DNA from: Dysidea avara
Lineage: Eukaryota; Porifera; Demospongiae; Dictyoceratida; Dysideidae
Direction of reading: 5' to 3'
Assembly (NCBI RefSeq): GCF_963678975.1
Contig: NC_089274.1
Span: forward strand, 22,715,133-22,779,132
Length of the DNA: 64,000 nucleotides
Shown: in pieces, positions 10,826-22,400 of the stretch
Layout of the letters: every line of letters begins with the position of its first letter
Numbering within the stretch: the stretch's first letter is position 1
Translations under genes and position numbers: made by a program
Notes under the pieces: model-generated
What the model was told of the DNA's origin: nothing
The model's input: the letters and a program-made list of their open reading frames with translations, nothing else
The model's database searches: none

Positions 10826-11839
10826 ACTTTGTAGTACAAAAGTGTGTTTTTGTGTTTACCTTTTGTGTGTGTGCTGCATTACCAACACATAGGTGTGGTA
10901 ATGAGAAAACAATTGGTGAAATGTTTTCGAACTTGTTTCAAATAAATTACCCTCTTCATGAATATAATTATGTACATAATAATATGACTTGACTTAATAT
11001 GACTTTTACCAACTACCTCAGTAAACAATCTGATGAAATTGCATATTGCACAAAGGTATCTAATCTCCTTTGGTATTAGTCTTACGTGCCAGACATTTTG
11101 TTTGGGGACTGCAAGTAAATTACCTGGTCACTGTTCTCCATATTCCATGATCACAGCTGGAGTGTTGACAGGGCTAAATCTACACATTGTATAGTTCACA
11201 TTCTTATGGTTGAATGTGGATTACAGCCTTTTTTTTGCTGAACTTTGAAAGTACTGTGGGCTTAGGTTCTTGACTTCCCCAATACAGTTGAATCTGGTTC
11301 ACTATGTATATGTAAATGTATCACTTTTAGTGCAAAAAATATGACGTAATTTATTGTATTTTGGGAAAAATTGTGCAACAGAAACCAGGAGTCTTTCCTG
11401 CTGCCCACATAAAATATCTGGCGGGAGAAATTACTCTGGTGTAATGAATTATTTGTGGTGTGTTTATGTAGTAGTCTTAATTTGATTTTTGATTTATTGT
11501 AATGCTAGGTAAGCTGTTAGCATCTGAGTGAGCAGTTGCAGAACCAACAGACCTGCTGGCAGACTAGATAGAGTAAGAAGTATAACACAAGACAAGCTGC
11601 AACAGGCCCATGCAAGAGTAGAGCAAGAATCAATCTCCTAGTCAGATTTGTAATGTTTACATCATGTAGTTTCATATGACATGTAAATAATAGCCTGGCA
11701 AGGTGTTGTTGTTTGCAACTTGAGTTGTATGGCACACGAATCAAAGTTGTATAGGGTGTATGAACTGTGCTATGTTTGATCCTGTGTGACAGTACTGCCT
11801 CATGGATATGGGATGTCCCTCATTGTTGAGATCAAGGAT

Positions 11840-12674
11840 CAAGGGCGGATCCAGGGGGGGGCTTATGCCCCCCCCCCCCCCCCCCCCCCTTCATATTTAG
11901 GCTTTACTTGATCAATATGCTGAGTATTATAATGAAATTTTGTCTTAGCATAATTATATGATCACTAATAATACAAATACTCATAAAACCACCTTATAAA
12001 CATCTTTCCAAGGTATTATCAGTGGATTTATGCTAAAGTTTATGCAACAAGGACCCGGATCAGCATTGGAGGTGTATAAGAAGGAGATACTCTAATAGAG
12101 CAGTCAGCTAACTACTCTAATAGAACATTCACTGGAAACATGTAGTTGGTTCTGTTATGGAATTTTTCCAAACCTGCCTGCACCTATACATACAATGAAG
12201 TGCATTGGTCTGTTTAAAGGGCTTCATTCATCTACTTGTGTAGTTAATATGTATGGCAATACTTAATTCAGGCACACAATTTCCATTGAAAATGCTCTCA
12301 GATTCAATCTTGTATTGTTCAAATTTCAAAATTTTCCACTTTCAACATTCTTATTCTAACATGCACCTATTCAGTGTCATGCAATTATGAGAGAGGTGCA
12401 TCATGTACTTGGTTGTCTGTACCTACACAAACTTTTCCATTAGCAAAATGCTTCAGAGAGCCATACCTATAATCTAAAGGCAGTATATAAAATATCTACA
12501 GGTATGAATTTTATGTGGAAATGTCTCAAATTGCAGTATTTTAGCATCTATTTTTCAAAATTTTCTTGGGGGGCATGCCCCCAGACCCCCCTGGAAGTGT
12601 GCTTCATACATCTCTACCCAAGAGATTAGTACCTTGAGTTAGCCCCCCCTTTATAAATCCTAGATCTGCCCCTG
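11840..12674. mobile_element. Non-autonomous TIR element (hAT-like), 5-bp TSD
   Basis: Termini are CAAGGGCGGATCCAGG and, at the other end, TAGATCTGCCCCTG, an imperfect terminal inverted repeat of the CAGGGGCGGATCTAGG kind. Five-base duplications AGGAT flank it (11,835-11,839 and 12,675-12,679). Inside, G-runs and a run of C at 11,869-11,889 pair near the left end, and a GGGGGGCATGCCCCC block lies near the right end. It has no transposase. It also carries the CTCTAATAGAGCAGTCA motif at 12,083-12,130. Confidence 0.8.
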
Positions 12675-13693
12675 AGGATGATGCTTCACTGACTTCAAAT
12701 TCAGTTTATGGTCTGGTGTACATAATAGGTCTTACTCCTACTAGAGTTCAAGAGCTGTAAAAGGAGGGGCACACCCAGTCCGCTACAGTATCTCATTTGA
12801 ACTTGAGTGGTCTAAACTGATGGAGTGTAATCATCAATGCTGACTTCAAAGGTTCAGATACACTCTAATAAAGCAGTCGATAACTCTAATAGAACAGTCA
12901 GTGCTTGAAGTGTGAATAATTTGTGGTTCTGTACAGGTAAGCCAGAGAGATGTGAGGATGTCCTATAGTTAAATTCATGCTTTAGCAGATTAGCTACAAC
13001 TTCTCGGCATACAGTTTTGTCCAGATACAATGTGGGTGAGGGAAAATTGTTCTGCCATTAGAAAGATGGCAAGAGAAAGTTGTTAATCTCAGCTGCTTAA
13101 CTCTCATCTCTTAGTCTAGTCTTCTCACTGTCGCAATGCGAGAGATAAAGACAAAGGCACCTTCACTGCACTGCATAAAGACATAAGGCAATGCAGTGAA
13201 GGTGCCTTGCGTCTAGTGTTTTTATGTAGCTAACACATACATACTGTAAATTTTTGTTCACAACTAGTAATTGTAGCATACGTACACTTAAACAAACAAA
13301 AAAAAAATTGTAGCATACGTACACTTATTGATTGTAACATGCACTGCACTATTGTTGATTTTACATCCTAGGCACACCAGCTGTGCTGTCTGCCTAGTAA
13401 TTAATAATAAAGAATAAAGGAAGGTTTCACTTCCGTACTGAAATTCTATCACGCATGCTAGCAAGAATCGGTTATCCCTAACGGAGCTACGTACCTTTAA
13501 AGACTAAATCTTCGTGGAAACACATGAAACATTCTCAGTAGCATAGCGGCACTATGATAGCGGTTAGCTGGTAGTAACTTGAAAATTCCTAACAGTATTA
13601 CGGGAAAGCGAAACGCGGATTATTTCCGTTTACGCCTCCGTTGCCAATCCCTATTATAAGTCTAGTATCTATGGCGTTACGTACGTGCACTGT
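12675..13693. other. Intergenic stretch with hairpin and LINE-tail remnant
   Basis: Holds one CTCTAATAAAGCAGTC-type motif pair at about 12,866-12,901. A hairpin at 13,154-13,208 has 17-18-bp arms (AAGGCACCTTCACTGCA). A 21-bp direct repeat (ATTGTAGCATACGTACACT) occurs at about 13,269-13,288 and 13,306-13,325. A LINE 3' tail-like piece lies at 13,360-13,415, and the inverted copy of the 1.8-kb repeat at 13,600-13,685. No gene is seen. Confidence 0.5.
13360..13418 (+). repeat. LINE 3'-tail remnant
   Basis: The sequence CAGCTGTGCTGTCTGC followed by CTAGTAATTAATAATAAAG matches the end of the LINE fragment at 23,305-23,350 (CAGCTGTGCTGTCTGCTCAG, then AATAAT repeats). It is too short to carry coding sequence. 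Confidence 0.55.
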
Positions 13694-14989
13694 CAAGGCC
13701 GGAGGAGACGGTCCGGTTGGTCAGGCCTGAGCCGGACCAATATTCTGGAGTTGAACCAACTAGCTGACCAGCTCGAAATACATTACTCTCACACAATCTT
13801 TGGACGATCACATCTACATGTAGCTACGTACATTTTACAGATGTTATTGAAAATGTATGACACGAATAGTTACCTAGTTTCTCAACCTAACTATAGCACA
13901 GAACTACACGTATAGTACCTCCAATTACCTTACAGTACAGCATAGCATTCGTATCGTTTTGTACAGAAATGATTGTGGGTTCTACGTACAGTATCACGTG
14001 TGCTGACAGTTGGCATTTATCACGTGTGCTGACAGTTGGCATTTATCACGTGTAAGGCAGGCGCCTTCTTTGATTCTAAACCAGCACACTTATATCACAA
14101 TTCAATCTTAATAATCATTAGCATTCCTTGGCTTCTTTTACTGGGCGAAGGGCTGGCAGTGACAAACCAGATGACTCATTCCGCGGCAATAAGCTGTACA
14201 CCCTTACATTACATGGTGGCCATCTGGATGAGATGTTGACACAATGAGTAGAAATCACTCCTCTTCAACTACCCACTTGTCCTGTCGAGATACTGAGCAA
14301 ATTCTCAGTCTCACCCACATCGCGCCATTTTCGAATACTAATTGGTCTCGTGACTGTCCACCAGTATATTTACGTGATGATCCGTTCACTTCATACAAAC
14401 CAGTATAGTAGTATACTGTATTTTTGTAGCTGTGTAGCTTTTTATTGTAGCTGTGTGAATTCACTGTATATCCTAGCTAAAGGGGGCCATGCTGCATGGG
14501 TTCCCTGTGGAATTTGGGGGAAAGTTGCAAATTGCTAGCTAGTTTTACTTTAAAATTTTGCATCAATTTTAAATTTTGAGACATTTTCAAGCCTTTAAAT
14601 TGCAAAAATTCTGCAGCTCCTGGGGGTTGCACCCCCAGACCCCCCTTGAACTTCTAATTGCTAGCTATAACTAAATGAACCATGCAGCAAGTTTCATGCT
14701 GTGTCCCTGTATGTCAGGTCTACAATTATACATAGTATAGAAAGTCTGAGGAACAACAGATAGGCTTGAACATATTTATATAGCTAGCTAGCAGTGAAAT
14801 ATCACTAAAATTGCATATCTGAGTGTCTAATTTTCAAAAATTTCCTGTGGGGGCATGCCCCCAGACCCTCCTAGAATGCTCGTGCTTTGCACTTCGCAGA
14901 ATGTCCTCTCTCATTGGCATGTATATAGTAGCAATTTCAACATTATAGTCAATGGCCTGACCAACTCAATTTTCCCTCCTCCGGCCCTG
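13694..14989. mobile_element. 1.3-kb TIR element, copy A, 5-bp TSD
   Basis: Starts CAAGGCCGGAGGA and ends TCCTCCGGCCCTG, an imperfect 13-bp terminal inverted repeat. The flanking duplication is ACTGT on both sides (13,689-13,693 and 14,990-14,994). It is nearly identical over its full length to copy B at 18,714-20,010; I noticed only about three differences. No transposase is encoded; small frames are shared by both copies but lack motifs. Inner blocks include a direct repeat of TATCACGTGTGCTGACAGTT and a GGGGGCATGCCCCC palindrome. It is inserted within the inverted copy of the 1686-1905 repeat. Confidence 0.9.
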
Positions 14990-14994
14990 ACTGT

Positions 14995-15977
14995 TTACGT
15001 CACAACATCCATTCAACCAGATCCGCTTACAGAATCACCAAACTAATAGTGCTACTTTTATTTATTCAACATTAAAACTAACCCAACAGAATTGTATGGC
15101 TGTTTTCTCAATGAGTTTAAGCGGCAGAGTCACCGGATGTAATTAACCGTAAGCCGCTAATCTTTTGAAATGTACGCATTACATAATCAATTTGAAATGG
15201 AGCGATCTGATTGGAGCTTCCAACATTCCGGCAGCGCCAAACTTTTTGTACAGTTTCACCAGACCCTCTTTTTAGGGTCGGGCGCTGCGAGACTACATCC
15301 ATGACAGATTCTAAGCTCTTAAACATGCCATATTGCAGTCTATAAGTAGCGATTTACAACCTACCAATTTTTCAAACATATTTTTGCTACTTAAATTATA
15401 TACCTTCAATAAACGTTACTTTCACAAGCTGTCGTTCCAGTTAATGGTAGCCAATGCTTCGATGCAATCTACTGGATTAAAAAAAATCCATGTGGTATTT
15501 ATTGAAATACAGCAAATCAAAGTTTGAGAAATAAAAATCCCCATAGGGAGCCCATACAAATAATTGCGTACGTAATTCTAATTGGAAGAATGTGGCACAG
15601 GTGATAGCCGAAGTTTCCGAGTGTTTCCGTGTGAATATGCTGCTGATGAGGACGAAGAAAGTGGTTCTGGGCAAATCGTATATGCTGATTTCGATTTTGC
15701 CATGTGTTTTTTGATTGGAGGACGATTGATGTTGGATTACGATGGAAATATGGCCCTTTTAAGGGTAAATCGCCATCTATCACTGTTCAGAATTCAGCAT
15801 TACAATCACCCTGGGCTTCAAGGCACCCCCTGCATCGATGCAAGTATAGTTTGAAGGTGAGCCGTCTGTTGTCTTGCGCGGAATTGCAAAATAAGGTTCA
15901 AGGTTGAGCATAATCTTTTCAAAAGTGGAGACTGGCATGTGACACCAGCCTTACATGGCTTCACACTTACGTATATG
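14995..15977. other. Unassigned stretch
   Basis: Contains the second block of the inverted dispersed repeat (15,232-15,308). A plus-strand open frame at 15,582-15,854 (90 residues, acidic DEDEESGSG stretch) may be coding, but no domain, start context or splice partner supports it. Otherwise nothing is recognised. Confidence 0.35.
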
Positions 15978-16079
15978 TTAAAGCATAGCCGCGAATGCTA
16001 TATGAAAAATAAAGTACTCGGCGCTTGGCCTCGATGCTAATAAAGCACTCGGCGAAGCACGAGCAAGGCTATGCTTTAA
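15978..16079. mobile_element. Very short palindromic MITE with TTAA ends
   Basis: About 100 bp bounded by TTAAAGCATAGCC and GGCTATGCTTTAA, that is TTAA plus 9-bp inverted repeats, consistent with a TTAA-targeting element (piggyBac or Kolobok type). AAAGTACTCGGCG and AAAGCACTCGGCG occur inside as a pair. Confidence 0.55.
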
Positions 16080-16935
16080 ATGATTTGTAGAACTTTCTAG
16101 TTGTGTAGCTTCACCATACACTAGGACTCGTAATTAACAAGCGTTGCACGAACTATTAGCAGCCTGAACGCACACAAACTAGTTTAACAAAGTAACTCAC
16201 GCGTATTTCACCATAGTTTGGCATAGTAGACGTTCATTGCGTCTTTTGGCAGGTTTTGCTCGCAACCCACAATCGATTCTATTGTGAGTCACATTGTGAA
16301 GTATTTCCGTGATATCTCCAGGACTTGTCCGTTTACATTAACAAACGTAACAGCAACGTTACCTTCTCCCACCCACCATCGAAGCATTTAGGTATCCATA
16401 TCGGATAATTCGGTACATGCTAAAATCCCATATCGGTACAGCTCTACTAATAGGTGGGAGAGTCTCACAAGACAGCTGTAACACTTATAAAGGCCAGGTT
16501 TCTAACATCGATTGTGGGTAACCAAGCCAGACGTTGCGATGACATTCCCCCCGCAGTACTGCAGCCACCTGAGATATTGAAAGCTAGTACGCTATGGGTT
16601 ATATCACTAACCTGCATTCGCTGTTCGACTCTCATCATGTAGTGCTCAGCATGCCAGCGTGCCATATAAACTAAGCACGAGACTAATCACCATAATGATT
16701 CTCTCGAGCGAAAAAAAGCAGCTAAATAGATGGTTTAAGTAAACAAAACCTAACTAACTAGTCTAATTCTTACTATTCACACTGGCTAAACTCGAATCTG
16801 GTGGCATGACAAAACTGGTTACCACAATCGAACATAAAGGTTAGTATTATTTAGAATATATTTGTTTTATTGAGCCATTGTCGAAGTGGACTACAGTTTA
16901 ATCTGGGCTAAGATGGCACCAGACTAGTATTTTTA
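16080..16935. other. Unassigned stretch
   Basis: No gene is supported. A minus-strand ATG at about 16,667 followed by 18 codons and a GTTAGT donor could be a first exon, but no second exon was found. Confidence 0.3.
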
Positions 16936-17357
16936 GGCCCCTATTTAGTGATTATTAGTTTCTCATCCAGTCTTTCTAATTATTATGATGCGGGCGGGAG
17001 GGCATTACCATTAGGCCATTATTATTTATACACTAATGTATTGACCTTGTCCAAATCGTCGTTCTTTCCTCGCACAAATTTACATAGTTTTTAGCTGCAA
17101 TCATGCTCTATTGACTTAGAAATTTCAGTTGACTGTTGAAAAACAGGATCCACTGCAGTAATTTGCCAAGGAAACGACAATGCTTAGTGCATTGTAGCGT
17201 TAATTAAAAAATGGCATCTAGTTTCAATGCAAATTATGATGGTTTGGTATCACGTGTTCTTCTGAGCATGCACAGAGTAAATAATGACTTACCATGCGGG
17301 TGGCTTAAGAAGGATGGGGGCGGTGGATGAGAAACTAATAATTACCAAATAGGGGCC
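16936..17357. mobile_element. Harbinger-like MITE, copy 1
   Basis: The ends are GGCCCCTATTTAGTGATTAT and its reverse complement ending AAATAGGGGCC. The inverted repeats extend about 33 bp, to TTTCTCATCCA. Copies 2 (32,062-32,521) and 3 (33,718-34,175) have TAA or TTA duplications, as in PIF/Harbinger elements; here the flanks are not identical. There is no transposase. Confidence 0.75.
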
Positions 17358-17719
17358 AAGTACGTTTATATATATGTAGACTAGAGTTGTGGCCACCCGC
17401 GTTGGCTTTTTCGATCGCCATTGGCTGCTTGTAAACATTATACGTATTGGTGACGTTATGGCCCACAATCGACCTTTACATGTCAGGCTATAAAAGAATT
17501 CGAGTAATCTGTGAAGTGTCTAGAATGTTCTCATGGTCCTATGAGAATTCGTCGCCATGATGCTCTAGTTGACATTGTTTGTCATGCTTTATCCCAGATT
17601 CACTCAGGAGTTTTGAAGGAACAACGTGTTTCTTATGAAGATAATTCTCGCCCAGGTGATGTGTACCACCCTGATTTTCAGCATGGTCGTCCAGCTTATT
17701 TTGATGTGTCTGTTCGTAG

Positions 17720-18080
17720 CATAGGCGGCGGAGAGGGGGGCTAAAGCCCCCCCTCGATCTGCTGAGGGGGGCTTAGCCCCCCTCAGAATGATATCACACC
17801 GAAATTATCTTTCTTGGAGTGGGGCTGAAAACCGTGATAAAGATCGAGATACTCTAATAGAGCAGTCACTCTAATAAAGTAATCAGTGTGTAGCGAACTT
17901 TGTAAGGATTTTTATGTAGTTTATCAGCTAGAAATGGTAGCTGGTGAGGTGGAAAGCTCTTGTCAGTTGGTTGTGACCTTTTTTTTTTTTTTTTTTGGTC
18001 TCACCTTACCAAACTATAGAAATAAGTCTTTGTCAGCTCAGCGGAGCCCCCCCTCATATCAACTACTTCCTCCGCCGCTG
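17720..18080. mobile_element. hAT-like MITE, 8-bp TSD
   Basis: Inserted in the retroelement frame. The flanks are GTTCGTAG at 17,712-17,719 and 18,081-18,088. The ends are CATAGGCGGCGGAG and CTCCGCCGCTG-like inverted repeats. Near the left end G- and C-runs form an AGGGGGGCT/AGCCCCCC hairpin. The GATCGAGATACTCTAATAG motif lies at 17,842-17,885, and a run of 19 T at 17,979-17,997. Confidence 0.85.
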
Positions 18081-18317
18081 GTTCGTAGCACTACAGCCTT
18101 CTCACATTTCTTTTTCTTCTTCTTGTGCTGGGGTAGCTGCTGCAGCTGGTGAGTTAGCCAAGGACCAGAGACATCAAGATGCTGTAGAGGAGGCGGGTGT
18201 GACTTTGTCCCACTTGTTGTAGAAACTTTTGGTTTTTGGTCACCATTTGCGCTTCAAACCCTTCGTACCATCTCTGAAAGCACCACAGCCAGAAGTGGTG
18301 CATCAACCAAACAGGCT

Positions 18318-20528
18318 CAGAGGCGTAGCTAAGGGGGGGCAAGGGGGGGCATTTGCCCCCCCATCACTAAATGATTTTTTTTTTTAACCTTCGTCACAAA
18401 TTTACCAGTATTAAACTGACACGCAAATGACTAAATTATGTACACTATACTACGCGGTATCACCAGGGGTTGCTAGTGAATGCGCACACACAACATTCAA
18501 CTCGCTCGTGGATCCATCATACGAAAATATTAGAGACATACTTCTATATTTAGCCTAGATTACTCGCGTGATAGAACATTTTTGAATCTAAAAAGAGTGA
18601 CCCGCTTCTCCGCTGCAGGAGTCACAACTCACAAGTGACAAAGGAGACCAATTGACGCTACGAACCTACTGCCTACGAGATGATAAAGTGTTAGCTAAAT
18701 AAATGTACCAAGTCAAGGCCGGAGGAGACGGTCCGGTTGGTCAGGCCTGAGCCGGACCAATATTCTGGAGTTGAACCAACTAGCTGACCAGCTCGAAATA
18801 CATTACTCTCACACAATCTTTGGACGATCACATCTACATGTAGCTACGTACATTTTACAGATGTTATTGAAAATGTATGACACGAATAGTTACCTAGTTT
18901 CTCAACCTAACTATAGCACAGAACTACACGTATAGTACCTCCAATTACCTTACAGTACAGCATAGCATTCGTATCGTTTTGTACAGAAATGATTGTGGGT
19001 TCTACGTACAGTATCACGTGTGCTGACAGTTGGAATTTATCACGTGTGCTGACAGTTGGCATTTATCACGTGTAAGGCAGGCGCCTTCTTTGATTCTAAA
19101 CCAGCACACTTATATCACAATTCAATCTTAATAATCATTAGCATTCCTTGGCTTCTTTTACTGGGCGAAGGGCTGGCAGTGACAAACCAGATGACTCATT
19201 CCGCGGCAATAAGCTGTACACCCTTACATTACATGGTGGCCATCTGGATGAGATGTTGACACAATGAGTAGAAATCACTCCTCTTCAACTACCCACTTGT
19301 CCTGTCGAGATACTGAGCAAATTCTCAGTCTCACCCACATCGCGCCATTTTCGAATACTAATTGGTCTCGTGACTGTCCACCAGTATATTTACGTGATGA
19401 TCCGTTCACTTCATACAAACCAGTATAGTAGTATACTGTATTTTTGTAGCTGTGTAGCTTTTTATTGTAGCTGTGTGAATTCACTGTATATCCTAGCTAA
19501 AGGGGGCCATGCTGCATGGGTTCCCTGTGGAATTTGGGGGGAAAGTTGCAAATTGCTAGCTAGTTTTACTTTAAAATTTTGCATCAATTTTAAATTTTGA
19601 GACATTTTCAAGCCTTTAAATTGCAAAAATTCTGCAGCTCCTGGGGGTTGCACCCCCAGACCCCCCTTGAACTTCTAATTGCTAGCTATAACTAAATGAA
19701 CCATGCAGCAAGTTTCATGCTGTGTCCCTGTATGTCAGGTCTACAATTATACATAGTATAGAAAGTCTGAGGAACAACAGATAGGCTTGAACATATTTAT
19801 ATAGCTAGCTAGCAGTGAAATATCACTAAAATTGCATATCTGAGTGTCTAATTTTCAAAATTTTCCTGTGGGGGCATGCCCCCAGACCCTCCTAGAATGC
19901 TCGTGCTTTGCACTTCGCAGAATGTCCTCTCTCATTGGCATGTATATAGTAGCAATTTCAACATTATAGTCAATGGCCTGACCAACTCAATTTTCCCTCC
20001 TCCGGCCCTGCAAGTTTATTTTATCGAGTCGATCACACTGGATCTTTGTACGTACGGTAGTGCAGTCTGTTTTTACTTTGTCAGTCAGTCAGGTGGATCA
20101 GTCAAGCTTACAAGTTCTGCTAGCAAGACAGGTGGGATTTCATGCAATACATGGCATTTGAATTTCGCCGGTGAAGTGAGTGAATACGTCATCCTGTCAG
20201 CAGTGTGCTAGGACTGCAGCACAGGCTGTGGCTAACGTAAAGTAACCTGTATTTGCACTAAAGTATTAGCTCTACGGGACTGTGGATGAATTTGTTGGAG
20301 TACAGTTGTGGCACGTGCGATGATGCTCGACGAATATAGCTACCTCGATTGGAAGCAGTCAGTACTGAAATAGTTACGTAGCTAGTTATTTAAGCTGTAA
20401 TAATATAACACCGTATGTTGGCTAGCCCACCATTGGGTCATTAGCCTTTTTTGCAATCATGAATGATTTTGAGTGTTTCGTGGGGGCATTCCTGCCCCTC
20501 CATCACCTTCTGGCTAGCTACGCCCCTG
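18318..20528. mobile_element. hAT-like TIR element carrying a nested insertion
   Basis: Eight-base target duplications AACAGGCT occur at 18,310-18,317 and 20,529-20,536. The termini CAGAGGCGTAGCTAAGG and TAGCTACGCCCCTG are of the hAT CAGNGGCGTAGC type. Without the nested 1.3-kb copy B it is about 0.9 kb and has no transposase. It is the second insertion into the retroelement at 17.5-20.7 kb. Confidence 0.85.
18714..20010. mobile_element. 1.3-kb TIR element, copy B, 5-bp TSD
   Basis: Same ends and content as copy A. The flanking duplication is CAAGT (18,709-18,713 and 20,011-20,015). It lies inside the hAT-like element at 18,318-20,528, so it is the youngest layer in a three-deep nest. The near identity to copy A indicates recent movement of the family. 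Confidence 0.9.
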
Positions 20529-20745
20529 AACAGGCTCGTAAACATTTGTTAGCTACAACAACTTTCAGTTTCTTTATGGACGAACAGTGCTCGTATGATT
20601 TTACGGTACTGGGCTTTGCAGTGTGAGGACTCTGATTTTCCTTTCCCCAAACCCCTGTTGTAATTAATTGTGTTTGTAGTTTAGTTGTAGAGTAATTTGT
20701 ATTGTAACTGTATTATTTTTAAAAAATTTAAGCGAAAAAAAAACA

Positions 20746-21090
20746 ACCTATTAGGTGAGGTGTCGTAGTGGTCTTCGCCACCGGCACTTGTGCTATGCTG
20801 CACAAAACCGCAGCCAGTGCAATATCTGTATATTGCACTGCGGTCGGTGCATTATAAGTTATAATGCACTCGTTGTGGTCTACAAAACCGCAACCAGTGC
20901 GTTATAAGTTATAATGCACTCGCTGCGGTCTGCAGCAGTGCAATATACAAATTATGGCACTGGCGGTGCCTTTGAACTGCCCACGCAGAGTGCATGGTAC
21001 ATTGAACGAATAAAGCACTCTTTGCGGTACAATAAAGCACTCTTTGTGGTCGATGAAGCAGTTGGCCGGCTGAGAGTGTACTTTATGAAA
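20746..21090. repeat. Cluster of short palindromes around CAGTGC / GCACTC
   Basis: Within about 250 bp there are several near-perfect palindromes: GTGCAATATCTGTATATTGC, GTGCATTATAAGTTATAATG (twice, each closing with CAC), and GTGCAATATA with a partner. They are linked by AAACCGCAGCCAGTGC-type units (twice) and AAAGCACTCTTTGCGGT-type units (twice). The arrangement looks like repeated protein-binding or fold-back sites. No gene is present. Confidence 0.6.
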
Positions 21091-21965
21091 TTTAAAGTAC
21101 ACTTTTCCTTTGATCTCGCCCACGCAAAGTTCTATAACTGTTGTTATATTCTGGTGTATTTACTGCTGTTTTGATCCATTTTATAGCAGCTTCAGTGATT
21201 GTAAGTTAGATCAGAAACTATTTATAGTTTCTCTTTGTAGTATAGTGATGTCATTGTGTTATATAATAATTATCATCCTTAGTGCTTACAATGTGACAAA
21301 TAAAGCTGAGCAGTGTCCAAACAAATCTATTTTTAAAGTAATGTTGCTCTTACATTGTGTTATCTGATTGTCATGTTTCCAAAGTATGTGTTAATTGTGA
21401 CTTGTAATGCCAGTACTTACCATGTTATAAAATATTGCTGATTTTTCTAGTTATAGTTATCCCTGAAAATGCATTAGGTACCTGTGTATACTTAGTGTTA
21501 CACATTACACACAGTTTTATTTGTGAATCACTTGCTTTATTCGTGTAATATTCTGAGTGGTCAGTCTACAAAGAAGTGGTCACTTTTGAGAGGTTTTACC
21601 TAGTTCATATGCTGTTCTTCATAAAATAGATATGTAATTAAAATTTCATGTCGTTATTAGTTTCCTATCTAGATTTATGACACTTTGAATATTGTGTTTG
21701 GTGCCATGCAATATAGCTACATAAAAAGCATTGAAAATGCTGTACACAAAATTCATCACACTGTCAACTTCTTTTCCTTATATCTTTTGATAGGAACCAC
21801 TGATTGAGGTGGGGTTTGCACTAAAATGACCCTAAAAAAAGCACAATATTTTTATACCAATGAATGTATGGAATGTTAATTATTTAATTTAGTTGGAAAT
21901 CTCTACTATAAGTGCTGACAATGATAGCTATATAGTGTTGCCAACTAAACTACAAATTGTAACCT
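21091..21965. other. AT-rich stretch, nothing recognised
   Basis: Apart from one GCCCACGCAAAG motif at 21,119 I see only AT-rich sequence with short chance frames. Confidence 0.4.
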
Positions 21966-22400
21966 CGCTACTTACCAACTACTACCATTTGCTCAACTCT
22001 CCTTTTATCTACTAACATTATTGCAACATCTTTGTTGGTGTAGCTAATGTAGGTATTTGTACTAGTAATAGCATGGGTAGCAGTGAAATTTGAGATAAAT
22101 ACCATGAGTGTTTCATTGAAATTTCCATTTTCAATGCAACAAGAGGTAATAATCCCAAATTTCACTGCTATACCCATGCTATTCCCAGTTAATACCATAC
22201 TCGCTGCATATACGCATGCTGTGCATTAGCGTTGCTATGTACGCAATTTGTCACTATGTACTAAACATGTGTCAACACTAATTGGCACTACATTGTTAAC
22301 ATAGATTCTAGCCAATGAAATTGCAATTACAACTTTTTCACGGCTACCAGTGAAATACGGGATAAATTTCACTGCTATACTATTGAGACTTTTGTATGGG
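21966..22400. repeat. Inverted-repeat element around AGCAGTGAAATTT
   Basis: AATAGCATGGGTAGCAGTGA at 22,066 pairs with TTTCACTGCTATACCCATGC at 22,158. A further CAGTGAAATACGGGATAAAT / ATTTCACTGCTATAC pair follows at 22,348-22,382. This resembles a decayed MITE. Boundaries are uncertain. Confidence 0.5.

Larger units (their letters stand above)
9201..11839. other. Unassigned non-coding stretch with simple repeats
   Basis: No gene is supported. Small frames at 9276-9476 and 9467-9682 have no recognisable motif. Degenerate tandem units of the type TAAATCTTTATAAATC fill about 9960-10,110. Microsatellites are listed separately. The rest looks like ordinary AT-rich intergenic DNA. Confidence 0.4.
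17508..20745 (+). pseudogene. Endonuclease end of a non-LTR retroelement, split by two insertions
   Basis: A 5'-truncated frame starts near 17,511. It has a Cys/His finger start (CLECSHG), then RRHDALVDIV and the endonuclease core RPGDVYHPDF...FDVSVRS, a relative of but not the same family as the protein at 1-1280. It is cut at 17,719 by a 361-bp MITE and resumes at 18,089 (AGVAAAAGELAKDQRHQDAV). After decay, including a stop near 18,220, it is cut again at 18,317 by a 2.2-kb element. It resumes at 20,537 (ARKHLLATTTFSFF) and ends at 20,622-20,624. A 3' UTR with an A-run ends near 20,745. The duplicated targets prove the insertion order. Confidence 0.8.

Noticed and set aside
16614-16667. Possible first exon on the minus strand (ATG, 18 codons, GTTAGT)
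   Set aside because: No downstream exon could be joined and the peptide matches nothing I recognise.
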